DNA of 14,514 bases. Source: Phycisphaerales bacterium. Its GTDB lineage: Bacteria > Planctomycetota > Phycisphaerae > Phycisphaerales > SM1A02. Shown in pieces: positions 7,523 through 14,514 of the stretch (position 1 is the stretch's first letter; every line of letters starts with the position of its first letter). The notes beneath the pieces were generated by a model that worked only from the letters and a program-made list of their open reading frames with translations, ran no database searches and was not told where the DNA came from. Position numbers and translations under genes: made by a program. The DNA is taken from assembly GCA_030748805.1 (NCBI GenBank), contig JASMLG010000100.1, positions 1 through 14,514 of the forward strand, given 5' to 3'.

Positions 7523-9404
7523 CACTGATAGCCCATGTATTATTTTCTGGATTGATATCTGGGTATACATTTTCTGGGTCAATAACGACGCTTTTTATTG
7601 GGGAAGGCAAATTAAAGGTCTGTTTGTGTTGGTTTGACCAAGCCCATATAGTTACAGGTAGTTTGAAATTATGAGTACTGCCATCTATGCAAGTGATAGT
7701 TACATCGATGGGGCAAACCCAATCTTTATTGTTCGTGAAGGTTACTGTTACTTTGCCGTTATGTTGTTTGACTTCACTAATCGCTTGGTCAAGTTGCATC
7801 GGCTCTTCAAAAAAGCCACGGAAAAACCATTGCAAATCCATGCCGGTGCCGTTTTCCATAGCGCGGTAAAAATCAGCAGGGCGTGGCGATTTAAATGCCC
7901 ATTGTGAAATGTACTCTCTCCACGCTTCATCAAAGCGCTCTTCTCCAACAACTTCCTCTCTCAAGAAACGCAACCCATAACCCGGTTTTCGGTAACTAAA
8001 ATGTCCTCGGGATTTCAAAAGATCTGCAGGAGTGTTAACTGGTTTTAAATCATGCATAAACTTTGAAGCGATGTATTTTGAAACATCGGGCTTATGCTCC
8101 CGTTCTCCATAAAACGCTTCAAGTGAATAATGATTGACAAAGGTGTTAAATCCCTCATCCATCCAAGCGTGCCTTCTCTCATCAGTGTTCACAATCATCG
8201 GGAACCAGTTATGTGCAACTTCATGGTCTGTCACGTTAAACAAACCCTCATGCGAACTGCCGCGACAAAAAACAAGCATTGGGTATTCCATACCACCCGC
8301 CTTGCCACGAGCCATTGACATCTGGGGCCAAGGGTAGGGGTACATGGTCTCACTGTAATATTTAATTGAATGTTGCAAATACTCAACGCCCTCATCCCAG
8401 ATATCGCTTTCCTCTTCTGGGTATCCAACTTGGCATAACACTCGCTTTGATTCACCATCTAGCGTCTCAATTTCAACACTCGCTGCTTCCCAAATAAAAC
8501 TAGGACTTGTTGCCCAAGCAAAGGTGCGAATTTGTTTGCCCTCAAATATCCAAGTTTGTTCTCCACTTGAATTTTCTTGAAGTTCGTCTGCAGAACGAAT
8601 GATTACCTTCTCATCAGAACGTTTCGCTTCTTCTAATCGTTTGTTTTGCTCATCGGTCAACACTATTTTTTGATTTTGTAACGCGCCAGAGGCCAATACA
8701 ACATGGTTGTCCGGTACAGTTATTTCTACATTGTAATTTCCAAAATTCGTATAAAACTCGCCTCTTCCAATGTAGGGCAGAGTATTCCAACCATACACAT
8801 CGTCGTACACACATGGGGTAGGAAACCACTGAGCAAGTTCCCAAACAGGACCATCTTTGTACGCATCATCGTAGCCCATACGCATACCAGATTCCGTAGG
8901 CATGGCAAATGACCAATCAATCGAAAGTTCCAGTTGATTATTTGGTTGTAAAGGTTCATCTAATAGCACCTTGGCAATAGTGCCGTATTCTCGCAAAATG
9001 GCTTTCTGCCCATTAACAGCAAGATGAGAAATTTGGATTCCCTTATACTCACTTTCGCCAGTTGATCGACCTTCTCGAGAGCGAATGCTATCGTCACGAT
9101 GCACATTTTGTTCCAACTGTATCCAAATATAGCGTAATTCATCCGGAGAATTATTGTAATAAGTTATTACTTCATTTCCATGAATGGTATTTGATTCTAC
9201 ATCAAGTCGAACTTGAATCGAATGATCTGCTTGCTGCTGCCAATACTTTTCTCCTGGAGCGCCACTTCCAGTTCTGACTGCATTTGGAGTAGGGAGATCC
9301 ATCAGCCGAAATACATCACCACTGTGTAAAAATGATTCCTGTTTAGTGCTTCCTCTACAACCAATCCCCGTCAGGATTAGTACAAAAAGGAGGAGTCTCA
9401 TCAT
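7509..9404 (-). CDS. M1-family metallopeptidase, probable lipoprotein
   Basis: This is a 631-aa zinc aminopeptidase-type enzyme. The catalytic centre is HEVAH (394-398), 18 residues, then Glu417 in WMDEGF, the classical HEXXH-x18-E pattern. GGMEYP (370-375) takes the place of the GAMEN motif, and Tyr476 in SYRKPGY is a candidate catalytic tyrosine. The N-terminal beta domain contains the WFPTP block (193-197). The start MMRLLLFVLILTGIGC is a short hydrophobic signal ending in Cys16; glycine at -3 makes the lipobox weak but still plausible. It probably acts at the cell envelope, trimming peptides. The ATG overlaps the TGA of the deaminase gene (ATGATG at 9404-9399), and the 3' end overlaps the next gene by 14 nt. 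Sequence similarity to the plus-strand peptidase at 5080 is limited to the zinc-site region by eye, so this is not a recent duplicate. Specificity is unknown. Confidence 0.9.
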   Translation of the reverse strand: MMRLLLFVLILTGIGCRGSTKQESFLHSGDVFRLMDLPTPNAVRTGSGAPGEKYWQQQADHSIQVRLDVESNTIHGNEVITYYNNSPDELRYIWIQLEQNVHRDDSIRSREGRSTGESEYKGIQISHLAVNGQKAILREYGTIAKVLLDEPLQPNNQLELSIDWSFAMPTESGMRMGYDDAYKDGPVWELAQWFPTPCVYDDVYGWNTLPYIGRGEFYTNFGNYNVEITVPDNHVVLASGALQNQKIVLTDEQNKRLEEAKRSDEKVIIRSADELQENSSGEQTWIFEGKQIRTFAWATSPSFIWEAASVEIETLDGESKRVLCQVGYPEEESDIWDEGVEYLQHSIKYYSETMYPYPWPQMSMARGKAGGMEYPMLVFCRGSSHEGLFNVTDHEVAHNWFPMIVNTDERRHAWMDEGFNTFVNHYSLEAFYGEREHKPDVSKYIASKFMHDLKPVNTPADLLKSRGHFSYRKPGYGLRFLREEVVGEERFDEAWREYISQWAFKSPRPADFYRAMENGTGMDLQWFFRGFFEEPMQLDQAISEVKQHNGKVTVTFTNNKDWVCPIDVTITCIDGSTHNFKLPVTIWAWSNQHKQTFNLPSPIKSVVIDPENVYPDINPENNTWAISDVKK

Positions 9405-9847
9405 GTTGCTACATCCAGCACATCGTACTCAACCCCGACCTCTTTGAACATCGAAATGCTTTTGTCAATTGACTCGTTCCAATGCGCGTCACCTTTAGAA
9501 ATAGAACGAGTCACAACTCTTGTAATGCCTGCCTGAACAATGGAAAGGGTGCAATGGATGCATGGGCTAAACGAGGAATAGATTGTTGCATCAACAGGAG
9601 AAACTCCATTCCTTGCACATTGAATAATTGCATTCATCTCTGCGTGCACAATTAAGTCATATTTCACAGGCCGTTGCAACCGTTCGACATGATCTTCAAA
9701 TTCTCGAGGTAATCCGTTAAATCCAGTTGCAATAACTTGACGCATAGGTGAAACAATAACTGCACCGACTCCGCGAGAAGGATCCTTGCTCCATGAAGCA
9801 ATGCCATCAGCTAGATCTAAAAAACGTGCGTCCCATTTCTCACTCAT
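9401..9847 (-). CDS. Deoxycytidylate (dCMP) deaminase family protein
   Basis: This 148-aa zinc-dependent deaminase of the cytidine/dCMP superfamily most likely converts dCMP to dUMP for thymidylate synthesis. The zinc and proton-shuttle motif is HAEMNAI (68-74), and the second motif is PCIHC (95-99), providing Cys96 and Cys99. GFNGLPRE (42-49) is the substrate-side loop typical of dCMP deaminase and ComE operon protein 2 members rather than of tRNA adenosine or riboflavin deaminases. There is no export signal. The ATG starts 2 nt after the stop of the DUF1573 gene, and the TGA overlaps the start of the M1 peptidase. Its job seems unrelated to its envelope-protein neighbours, so co-transcription may simply reflect genome compaction. 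The exact nucleotide substrate is inferred from family motifs. Confidence 0.9.
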   Translation of the reverse strand: MSEKWDARFLDLADGIASWSKDPSRGVGAVIVSPMRQVIATGFNGLPREFEDHVERLQRPVKYDLIVHAEMNAIIQCARNGVSPVDATIYSSFSPCIHCTLSIVQAGITRVVTRSISKGDAHWNESIDKSISMFKEVGVEYDVLDVAT

Positions 9848-9849
9848 GA

Positions 9850-10959
9850 TTATCTCTTTGGCACAACGCCAGTAATTCTAAATTTTAAAACTTCTTCACC
9901 AGGCACATCTGTTTGAACCATTAACTCTGCATTGAATGGGCCTTGATGAGCCTGAGGCAGTTTCCCGCTCACAACAACTTTGTAGGAACCATCAATGTTT
10001 TGCTCAGCAGTTGCAGTAATTCCAGGTACTGTTGCTTGGAGTACCGCGGTGTTTAATATCTGAAATGGCTCACCATCAGTTCTATAAAGGCGTGTACTCT
10101 TCTCAAAGGAGCCACCTCTAGCAAGAGTACCTAAACTAAGAATATGTTTGTCTGTACGTATTTTTCCAAACGTTTTTCCATTAGCAAACACCGTAAATTC
10201 ATGTGTAATTGGAGAACCATCTGGGGTTTTTCCTCTGCCACGAATTTTAAGTTGGCTATGAAAGGCTCCCCAAGGCATATTAGGGCTCACATTAATTCGT
10301 ATTCGTCGAGGTGATTCTTCTGGAACATCTAATTCTTCACCAGAAATGTGCTGTCCGTGCTTACCCATTCCTGACATCGAAAGAATCTCAAAATCAGGGT
10401 CAACGGGGAAGAAATTAAACTCGACAGAATGTGCTTGGCCAAGTGTCATCTCGTTCAGCTTTAGGAATTTTTCCTCAATGTCTACAAATTGATTCACATA
10501 CGACCGAATCCAAAATGCTTTTTCGGGGTTTCGAACTGAGTTTGAGAAGATAGTCACCTTTTTATCTTGTTTATTTGATTTCCCTTTGGGATCGAAAGTA
10601 ACGGTAATCGTCCCACTCTCGCCAGGTTGAAGTACTGTTTTGTCTGCAACTGGAGTAGTGCAGCCACAACCCGCCTGTAGGCGAGTAAGTACTAGAGTTT
10701 TAGAGCCGGTATTAGTAAACGGGAATGTTGTTGTTACCGGTTGAAAATCCCAAATCGATCCAAAGTCTCGCTCTTCAACTTCTAGGGTAATATCTGCTCC
10801 ACGAACCGTGGGGTCTGTAGCTGCCTTCGCAACGGTTGAAACCAATGTTGTGCCTTGAGGAGTTGTTGGAGGTGTGGAGTTTTCGGTATCATTTTCACAA
10901 CTAAAAAGTACCATCGAAAGAAGGGACATTAGTAAACAAAGTAATTTCATACTGCTCAT
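9850..10959 (-). CDS. DUF1573-containing lipoprotein, first gene of the operon
   Basis: This 369-aa envelope protein has a signal peptide ending in a good lipobox, MVLFSC, with Cys21 as the lipidated residue. It is followed by a Ser/Thr/Pro-rich linker (about 22-55). The DUF1573 domain (about 58-160) shows FPFTNTG (79-85) and the hallmark AGCGCTTP (96-103), then a PGESGTITVTFDP strand block. DUF1573 is an immunoglobulin-like fold related to ASH/HYDIN domains; its biochemical role is not established. The second half looks like two further beta-sandwich repeats without clear family marks. MSSMKLLC offers two starts: the first ATG is given, and the second, three codons later, makes a more usual signal peptide. 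It leads the operon running to 7001. Only about 30 bp separate it from the divergent exporter remnant. Confidence 0.85.
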   Translation of the reverse strand: MSSMKLLCLLMSLLSMVLFSCENDTENSTPPTTPQGTTLVSTVAKAATDPTVRGADITLEVEERDFGSIWDFQPVTTTFPFTNTGSKTLVLTRLQAGCGCTTPVADKTVLQPGESGTITVTFDPKGKSNKQDKKVTIFSNSVRNPEKAFWIRSYVNQFVDIEEKFLKLNEMTLGQAHSVEFNFFPVDPDFEILSMSGMGKHGQHISGEELDVPEESPRRIRINVSPNMPWGAFHSQLKIRGRGKTPDGSPITHEFTVFANGKTFGKIRTDKHILSLGTLARGGSFEKSTRLYRTDGEPFQILNTAVLQATVPGITATAEQNIDGSYKVVVSGKLPQAHQGPFNAELMVQTDVPGEEVLKFRITGVVPKR

Positions 10960-10992
10960 TGTACCATACGGTTCTTCTTCAAATTGAACACT

Positions 10993-11499
10993 ATGACAGA
11001 CCTTGAACGCGAAAAAATTCTCCCACTCATTATTGAGTTATCTAAAACGCTTCATACCCTTGGTACTCCTGCACATCGTCTTGAATGTGCCGTAAACCAA
11101 GCCGGGGAAGCTTTGGGCATACAAGTTTCTCTGTTTTCGGTACCAACTTCTTTGATGCTTTCGTTCGGCGAAGCACATGACATGTAAACTGCAATTACTC
11201 GCTTAGAACCAGGTTTTATTGACCTTGCTCGTCTCAAGAAAGTTGACAAAATCCTCGACCATATTTTGACAAAAGACATTTCAGATCATGATGCTCTTCT
11301 GCAACTAAAACAAGTTCTCACTGAACCACAAGAGTGGGGTAGTAAAACTATGGTCCTTGGTTTTACCCTCGCGGGTTGTGCTGCGGCAAGATTTTTTGGT
11401 GGCGGGCTTCCAGAAATATTAGTTGCTGGAGTAGCTGACCTAATTGTTGGGTTCATCATGCTCCTAACAAGAAAACGCCCTGCACGAAAATCTATTTGA
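10993..11499 (+). pseudogene. Broken ThrE/DUF1212-type amino-acid exporter remnant
   Basis: The frame begins like the cytoplasmic N-terminus of threonine/serine exporters, with TLGTPAHRLE and SVPTSLMLSFGE. It hits TAA at 11185-11187, then continues in the same frame with recognisable family sequence (TRLEPGFIDLARLKKVD, then a hydrophobic pair TMVLGFTLAGCAAARFF and EILVAGVADLIVGFIMLL) to a TGA at 11497-11499. Ignoring the TAA, only about 168 residues remain. The rest of the membrane domain and the partner domain, roughly another 200 residues in intact members, are gone, replaced by the neighbouring terminator. Two independent lesions argue for a real pseudogene, although the single TAA alone could be a sequencing error. 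A TTG at 10984 is an alternative start. No Shine-Dalgarno is evident. Confidence 0.82.
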
Positions 11500-11502
11500 T
11501 AT

Positions 11503-11530
11503 AAAAAAGGGACGACCATGAGGTCGTCCC
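11503..11530 (-). terminator. Rho-independent terminator of the 738-aa secreted protein gene
   Basis: A perfect 9-bp stem, GGGACGACC (11509-11517) with GGTCGTCCC (11522-11530), has a 4-nt loop. Read on the minus strand it is followed by six T (11508-11503). It starts 21 nt after the stop at 11552. In the plus direction the stem lacks a good T-tract, so it mainly serves the minus-strand gene. Confidence 0.92.
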
Positions 11531-11551
11531 TTAAGATTTAAAGAAACAATG

Positions 11552-13768
11552 TTAATCAACCGTCAAACGATAGGCGGCGTCGCCAACACCCTCTTGCCAT
11601 GCGCCGAAGCCAAAGCCACCGGCGGGGTTAGCTTGCCAGTAACTTCCATCACCAGCAAGACCACCAACATAATCAGTGATTCCAGTTTGACCATTTACGC
11701 CAAAATCATTCCATGGAATGACAGCAAAGTAATATTCACCTGCTGAAAGAGTTGCATCGATATCGAAACTTACAAGTTCACCTGCACCAGTCCATGTGGG
11801 CAAGTTCGGAGTAACAATGTCAATTGAGTACACGTCGCCAACTAAGTCAGCGCCTGCAGCATCTGGACTACTATAAATACTAATTGTGTAATTAGTGACT
11901 GGGGAAATGTCAACGAAACCATTCCAACCACTGATAACCGCTTCAATTGCAGTCAAATGTGTTTCTGCATCAAAAGTGAAATTATCGAGAGTTGCAATAT
12001 TGTATGCAGCATTAGCATCCTCAAAGATTTGGCTAGCTGTAATATTGGTACCAATAGCAGAACCATCTGATTCACCAATTTGGTCGTATTCGACTGACCC
12101 GCATACATCATCTGCACACAGGGTGTTTTCTCCAGCAAACATCCCACCAAAAGCTGAACAATCATCAGAGGACTGATCATCTAGGCAACTATTATCTGTA
12201 AAGCAACATGCACCCAATACTGGAATGCAGTTATTGACATCAGCACATGTTAAATCGAAATGCCAGACTCCACCAACAGAACCACATTCATCCATCGAGT
12301 TCTCACCAACACAACTTCCATTTAGACAACAAGCTCCAGTAGCTGCCCCACCTGAGTCTAGTTGCATCCAATAGTTTGCGCCATTTGCGCATGTCCAGTC
12401 AGTATTCCAATCAGAAGCTCCAACCCAGAAGCAATAATTTCCTGGAACAAAAGCAGCGTAATCATGTTCCACAAGTTGACCTGGTTCAACGACTACGTAC
12501 TCAACGAATACACCTGCATCAAGGTCAACAATACCAAAGATTGCAGAAGTGTTTTCTGTTTCAGCTGTAAGGGAGAAAGAACCTCCTCCGTTTAAGTCTG
12601 GACAGGAGAACCAGTCTGTGTCTCTGTAAGTTTCACCACTTGCATCTAGAAATACTGATGCTTCACCACACAGAGGAACCCCAATAGTAAGCGGATCCAT
12701 TGCGCCATTGCCATTAAGACCAGCATTACAATCCGTTGAGGAATCGTCTCCATCTTCCCAGCAATCGTCGCAATCAGAATCAGCGCCGTCTGGGCATCCA
12801 GAATAAGGCACTCCGCAAATAATATCAGCACATACGGAATCGTCGCCTTCATATGAATTGCCAAGGGCTTCGCAATCCGCTTGGGTCATATCATCTGTAC
12901 AAACTCCATCAGCAGAACAACATCCTCCTGTGGGAGTACAGTCGTCACCCCAAGAGCCAATGACAGCAAGCACATCGCTTACACCAACACAGCAATCGCC
13001 ATTTGGTAGCGGAGCAACATCGCCAACGGGCCGGAAGGTGCCATCACCACAAACTCCCCAATTGCCAATGATTGCGAGTACATCTCCAACAGAAACCATC
13101 ATATCGCCATCGACATCATTTGTGCACTCGGTTGGTAGTGGCGTGTTACAAGGGTCAAAAACAGCATCACTTGTTACTCGATAAGCTGCATCTGCAGTTG
13201 TTTGTTGCATATTACCTGGCATGCCGAAGCCGCCGCCTGGATTAGCTTGCCATGCAGTTCCATCACCAAGAGTTGACGCTTGGGTACCTGTCTGTCCACC
13301 TGTAGCAAAGTCGTTTGTCGGGATTAAACCAATGAGTTGAGCACCTACGCCCGATGTCATCGATGTATCAACTGAGATTAAGAATCCTTCCCCAGCCCAA
13401 TCTGGACTTTGGGTTGCATCTGCAGCATCGATATATTCAGTTGCAATATCTCCAGTCAATGATGCTGCTGCAGCGTTTTCATCTGTATAGATGTTTGCAG
13501 TGTAGGCAGTAACAGTGGAAGGGTCCGTAAAACCGTTCCAGCCATTTAGAACCATCTCAACCATGGAAATAGTGTCACTATTTCCTGTAAAACTATCTGC
13601 CGTCACGATATCGTAAATATCGTAGGCAGCTTCAAAATCTTGGCAGCCAGTAATTCCGCCACTTAAATCCGAGCCATCCATAGACCCAATCTGATCCATA
13701 ATGACTGTTTGACCAGAAGCAAAAGTAGATGCTCCAAGTGCTAGCGTAACAGTGGTAAATAATTTCAT
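11552..13768 (-). CDS. Secreted modular protein: duplicated domain, dockerin-like repeats, Cys-rich modules
   Basis: This 738-aa protein has a clear Sec signal peptide (MKLFTTVTLALGASTFASGQ; likely cut near ASG). Modules in order are: domain A (about 22-201); a pair of dockerin-like calcium loops (DVDGDMMVSVGDVLAIIGNW at 218-237, and a second around 248-274 with an expanded loop); Cys-rich module 1 (about 282-318, GGCC...C...C); an aspartate-rich linker; a PPC-like beta domain (about 360-475); Cys-rich modules 2 and 3 (about 478-514 and 518-556, GACC...); and domain B (559-738), a clear copy of A. Shared landmarks of A and B are DQIG, NGWNGF/SGWNGF, NDF, GQTG, WQANP-GGFG and DAAYR. The composition is acidic with many Cys, suggesting an extracellular disulfide-bonded protein. 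The architecture is typical of planctomycete surface proteins. It has a strong Shine-Dalgarno and its own terminator. Function is unknown. Confidence 0.93.
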   Translation of the reverse strand: MKLFTTVTLALGASTFASGQTVIMDQIGSMDGSDLSGGITGCQDFEAAYDIYDIVTADSFTGNSDTISMVEMVLNGWNGFTDPSTVTAYTANIYTDENAAAASLTGDIATEYIDAADATQSPDWAGEGFLISVDTSMTSGVGAQLIGLIPTNDFATGGQTGTQASTLGDGTAWQANPGGGFGMPGNMQQTTADAAYRVTSDAVFDPCNTPLPTECTNDVDGDMMVSVGDVLAIIGNWGVCGDGTFRPVGDVAPLPNGDCCVGVSDVLAVIGSWGDDCTPTGGCCSADGVCTDDMTQADCEALGNSYEGDDSVCADIICGVPYSGCPDGADSDCDDCWEDGDDSSTDCNAGLNGNGAMDPLTIGVPLCGEASVFLDASGETYRDTDWFSCPDLNGGGSFSLTAETENTSAIFGIVDLDAGVFVEYVVVEPGQLVEHDYAAFVPGNYCFWVGASDWNTDWTCANGANYWMQLDSGGAATGACCLNGSCVGENSMDECGSVGGVWHFDLTCADVNNCIPVLGACCFTDNSCLDDQSSDDCSAFGGMFAGENTLCADDVCGSVEYDQIGESDGSAIGTNITASQIFEDANAAYNIATLDNFTFDAETHLTAIEAVISGWNGFVDISPVTNYTISIYSSPDAAGADLVGDVYSIDIVTPNLPTWTGAGELVSFDIDATLSAGEYYFAVIPWNDFGVNGQTGITDYVGGLAGDGSYWQANPAGGFGFGAWQEGVGDAAYRLTVD
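11555..12094 (-). repeat. Domain B, second copy of the internal duplication
   Basis: Encodes residues about 559-738, the C-terminal copy. It is of equal length to domain A and ends four residues after the shared DAAYR block, so the duplication reaches the stop codon. Identity is moderate, suggesting an old duplication with Cys-rich and dockerin-like modules lying between the copies. Confidence 0.75.
13166..13705 (-). repeat. Domain A, first copy of the internal duplication
   Basis: Encodes residues about 22-201 of the 738-aa protein. It aligns by eye with domain B over its full length, sharing DQIG near the start, NGWNGF, NDF...GQTG, WQANP and a closing DAAYRVT. Domain A carries extra residues around the ADATQSPDW segment. 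Confidence 0.75.
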
Positions 13769-13775
13769 TTCTCAA

Positions 13776-13783
13776 CTCTCCTT
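13776..13783 (-). promoter_or_regulatory. Strong ribosome binding site of the 738-aa secreted protein gene
   Basis: AAGGAGAG on the minus strand lies 7 nt before the ATG at 13768. It is the best Shine-Dalgarno in the window, where most genes rely on overlaps, and it suggests high expression of this secreted protein. Confidence 0.85.
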
Positions 13784-13831
13784 ATATTTAAAGTTACTTC
13801 ATTCTGACAAGAAATGACCGTATATGCAAGT

Positions 13832-13869
13832 AAAAAACACCCCACAGCTCAAAAAAAACTGCGGGGTGT
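13832..13869 (-). terminator. Rho-independent terminator of the right-edge secreted protein gene
   Basis: Read on the minus strand, an 11-bp stem (13869-13859 with 13847-13837, one G-U pair) encloses an 11-nt T-rich loop and is followed by a run of T (13837-13832). It starts 24 nt after the stop at 13894. It separates the two secreted-protein genes transcriptionally. Confidence 0.9.
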
Positions 13870-13893
13870 CCATTATTTGTCATAAACGATTAT

Positions 13894-14514
13894 TTACTCG
13901 ATTGTGAGCGTACCTTCGCCGGTTGCACCTTGCCAGCCGCCTATGCGGATGTAGTAGTGGTTTCCAGCAGTTACGTCGTAGTCGATTGCTGAGTAATATG
14001 ACTGACAGGTACTGTCACCATCACTATCTCCATTGCATGCTACTTGATTATCACAACTTCCTTCGTACAAAGCCATAGAAGTATCGTAACTTGTGCTATC
14101 ACATGTTGTGAAGTGCACGGTGCCTGTTTGGCCTGCAATATACAAGAACCAAATATCTTGGCTATTGCTCCAATCGAGGTAGGTGCCAGAACACTGTGAA
14201 GCATCTGGTTCTGGTGAACTTGGAGTTGCTGTGTTTGTTTCAAAAGGATTAGCGCCATCGACAGCAATGAGTGGGGAGTTACATTCATCACCAGCACCAG
14301 CCACAGGACAGTTTGCATTAGCACAATCTGAACCCTCACCTTGGAATCCACCACCGAGTGCGGCGCAATCAGAAGCCATAGTAAAGGCGCAAGTGCCATC
14401 ATCGAAACAGCATGCACCCGGCTCTGGGCAATTTGCGGATGCACAGTTTGAATCATCGCCTGAGTAGTCACCACCAGCAGCGATGCAAGTTGCTTCTGTC
14501 ACAGCATCTGAACA
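13894..14514 (-). CDS. Cys-rich secreted protein with PPC-like C-terminal domain (5' end off window)
   Basis: The frame is open to the right edge (206 residues seen), so the start and any signal peptide are missing. A GTG at 14502 is in frame but lies mid-module and is not a credible start. Visible are part of one Cys-rich module (ending SNCASANCP), a complete one beginning GACCFDDGTC and ending NANCP, and a C-terminal beta domain of about 130 residues. That domain has GDECNSPL, SQDIWFLYIAGQTG, DTSMALYEGSC and a closing GTLTIE, the pattern of bacterial pre-peptidase C-terminal (PPC)-like domains. The Cys modules match those of the neighbouring 738-aa protein (GACC, then DC-ALGG-F-GE, then C..-.C), so the two genes share a protein family style. 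It probably sits at the cell surface or is released. Function is unknown. Confidence 0.88.
   Translation of the reverse strand, partial: CSDAVTEATCIAAGGDYSGDDSNCASANCPEPGACCFDDGTCAFTMASDCAALGGGFQGEGSDCANANCPVAGAGDECNSPLIAVDGANPFETNTATPSSPEPDASQCSGTYLDWSNSQDIWFLYIAGQTGTVHFTTCDSTSYDTSMALYEGSCDNQVACNGDSDGDSTCQSYYSAIDYDVTAGNHYYIRIGGWQGATGEGTLTIE

Noticed and set aside
7523..7582. Upstream ATG at 7582 as the start of the lysine-rich protein
   Set aside because: It would increase overlap with the peptidase gene to 74 nt without adding recognisable sequence; the ATG at 7522 fits the coupling seen in the operon.
10960..10992. TACAAT just before the DUF1573 ATG as a -10 box
   Set aside because: No -35 box at proper spacing, and it would require a leaderless transcript from the second ATG; too weak to annotate.
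13782..13810. TTGTCA and ATATAA spaced by 17 bp upstream of the 738-aa gene, resembling a sigma-70 promoter
   Set aside because: The would-be -10 box overlaps the Shine-Dalgarno, so the transcript would start downstream of its own ribosome binding site.
1..14514. CRISPR array, tRNA or rRNA genes, prophage or transposase
   Set aside because: No regularly spaced repeats, cloverleaf-like segments, rRNA sequence or mobile-element proteins were seen on either strand.

Overview
The window looks like chromosome from a planctomycete, most likely Phycisphaerae or a related marine lineage. The clues are secreted proteins built from short cysteine-rich modules and dockerin-like repeats ending in a GNWG or GSWG pattern, a DUF1573 lipoprotein, and base composition that leans slightly to AT by eye. 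This placement comes from recognised protein style, not from a search. All genes use the standard code, with TAA or TGA stops. I saw no rRNA, tRNA, CRISPR array, prophage or transposase gene.

Region 1 (1-5023, minus strand) is a 2-oxoacid:ferredoxin oxidoreductase operon. It reads, in transcription order, a possible 56-codon ORF with an in-frame UGA (5023-4853), korA as a gamma-alpha fusion (4856-2946), korB (2943-1990), and a third gene that runs off the left edge (1979-1). The third gene resembles the C-terminal part of long NifJ-type enzymes but has lost the cofactor motifs. Spacings are 2 to 10 nt, and the small ORF overlaps korA by ATGA.

Region 2 (5080-7007) holds a plus-strand M1-like metallopeptidase divergent from the kor operon. 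It is followed by a 140-bp non-coding spacer containing an octamer-built inverted repeat flanked by 14-bp direct repeats, which looks like a small inserted element now sitting between convergent genes.

Region 3 (10959-7001, minus strand) is a tightly packed four-gene operon: DUF1573 lipoprotein, dCMP-deaminase-type cytidine deaminase, M1 peptidase lipoprotein, and a small lysine-rich protein of unknown function. The joints are 2 nt apart, overlapped by ATGATG, and overlapped by 14 nt.

Region 4 (10984-11499, plus strand) is a broken remnant of a ThrE/DUF1212 exporter gene, with an in-frame TAA and no second half.

Region 5 (11503-14514, minus strand) has two consecutive genes for cysteine-rich secreted proteins, each with its own hairpin-plus-T-tract terminator. 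The first (738 aa) contains a duplicated roughly 180-aa domain flanking dockerin-like, Cys-rich and PPC-like modules; the second is cut by the right edge.

The most unusual items are the UGA-containing ORF in front of korA, which would give a U-x-x-C motif if UGA is read as selenocysteine, the degenerate NifJ-like third kor gene, and the inserted hairpin element.
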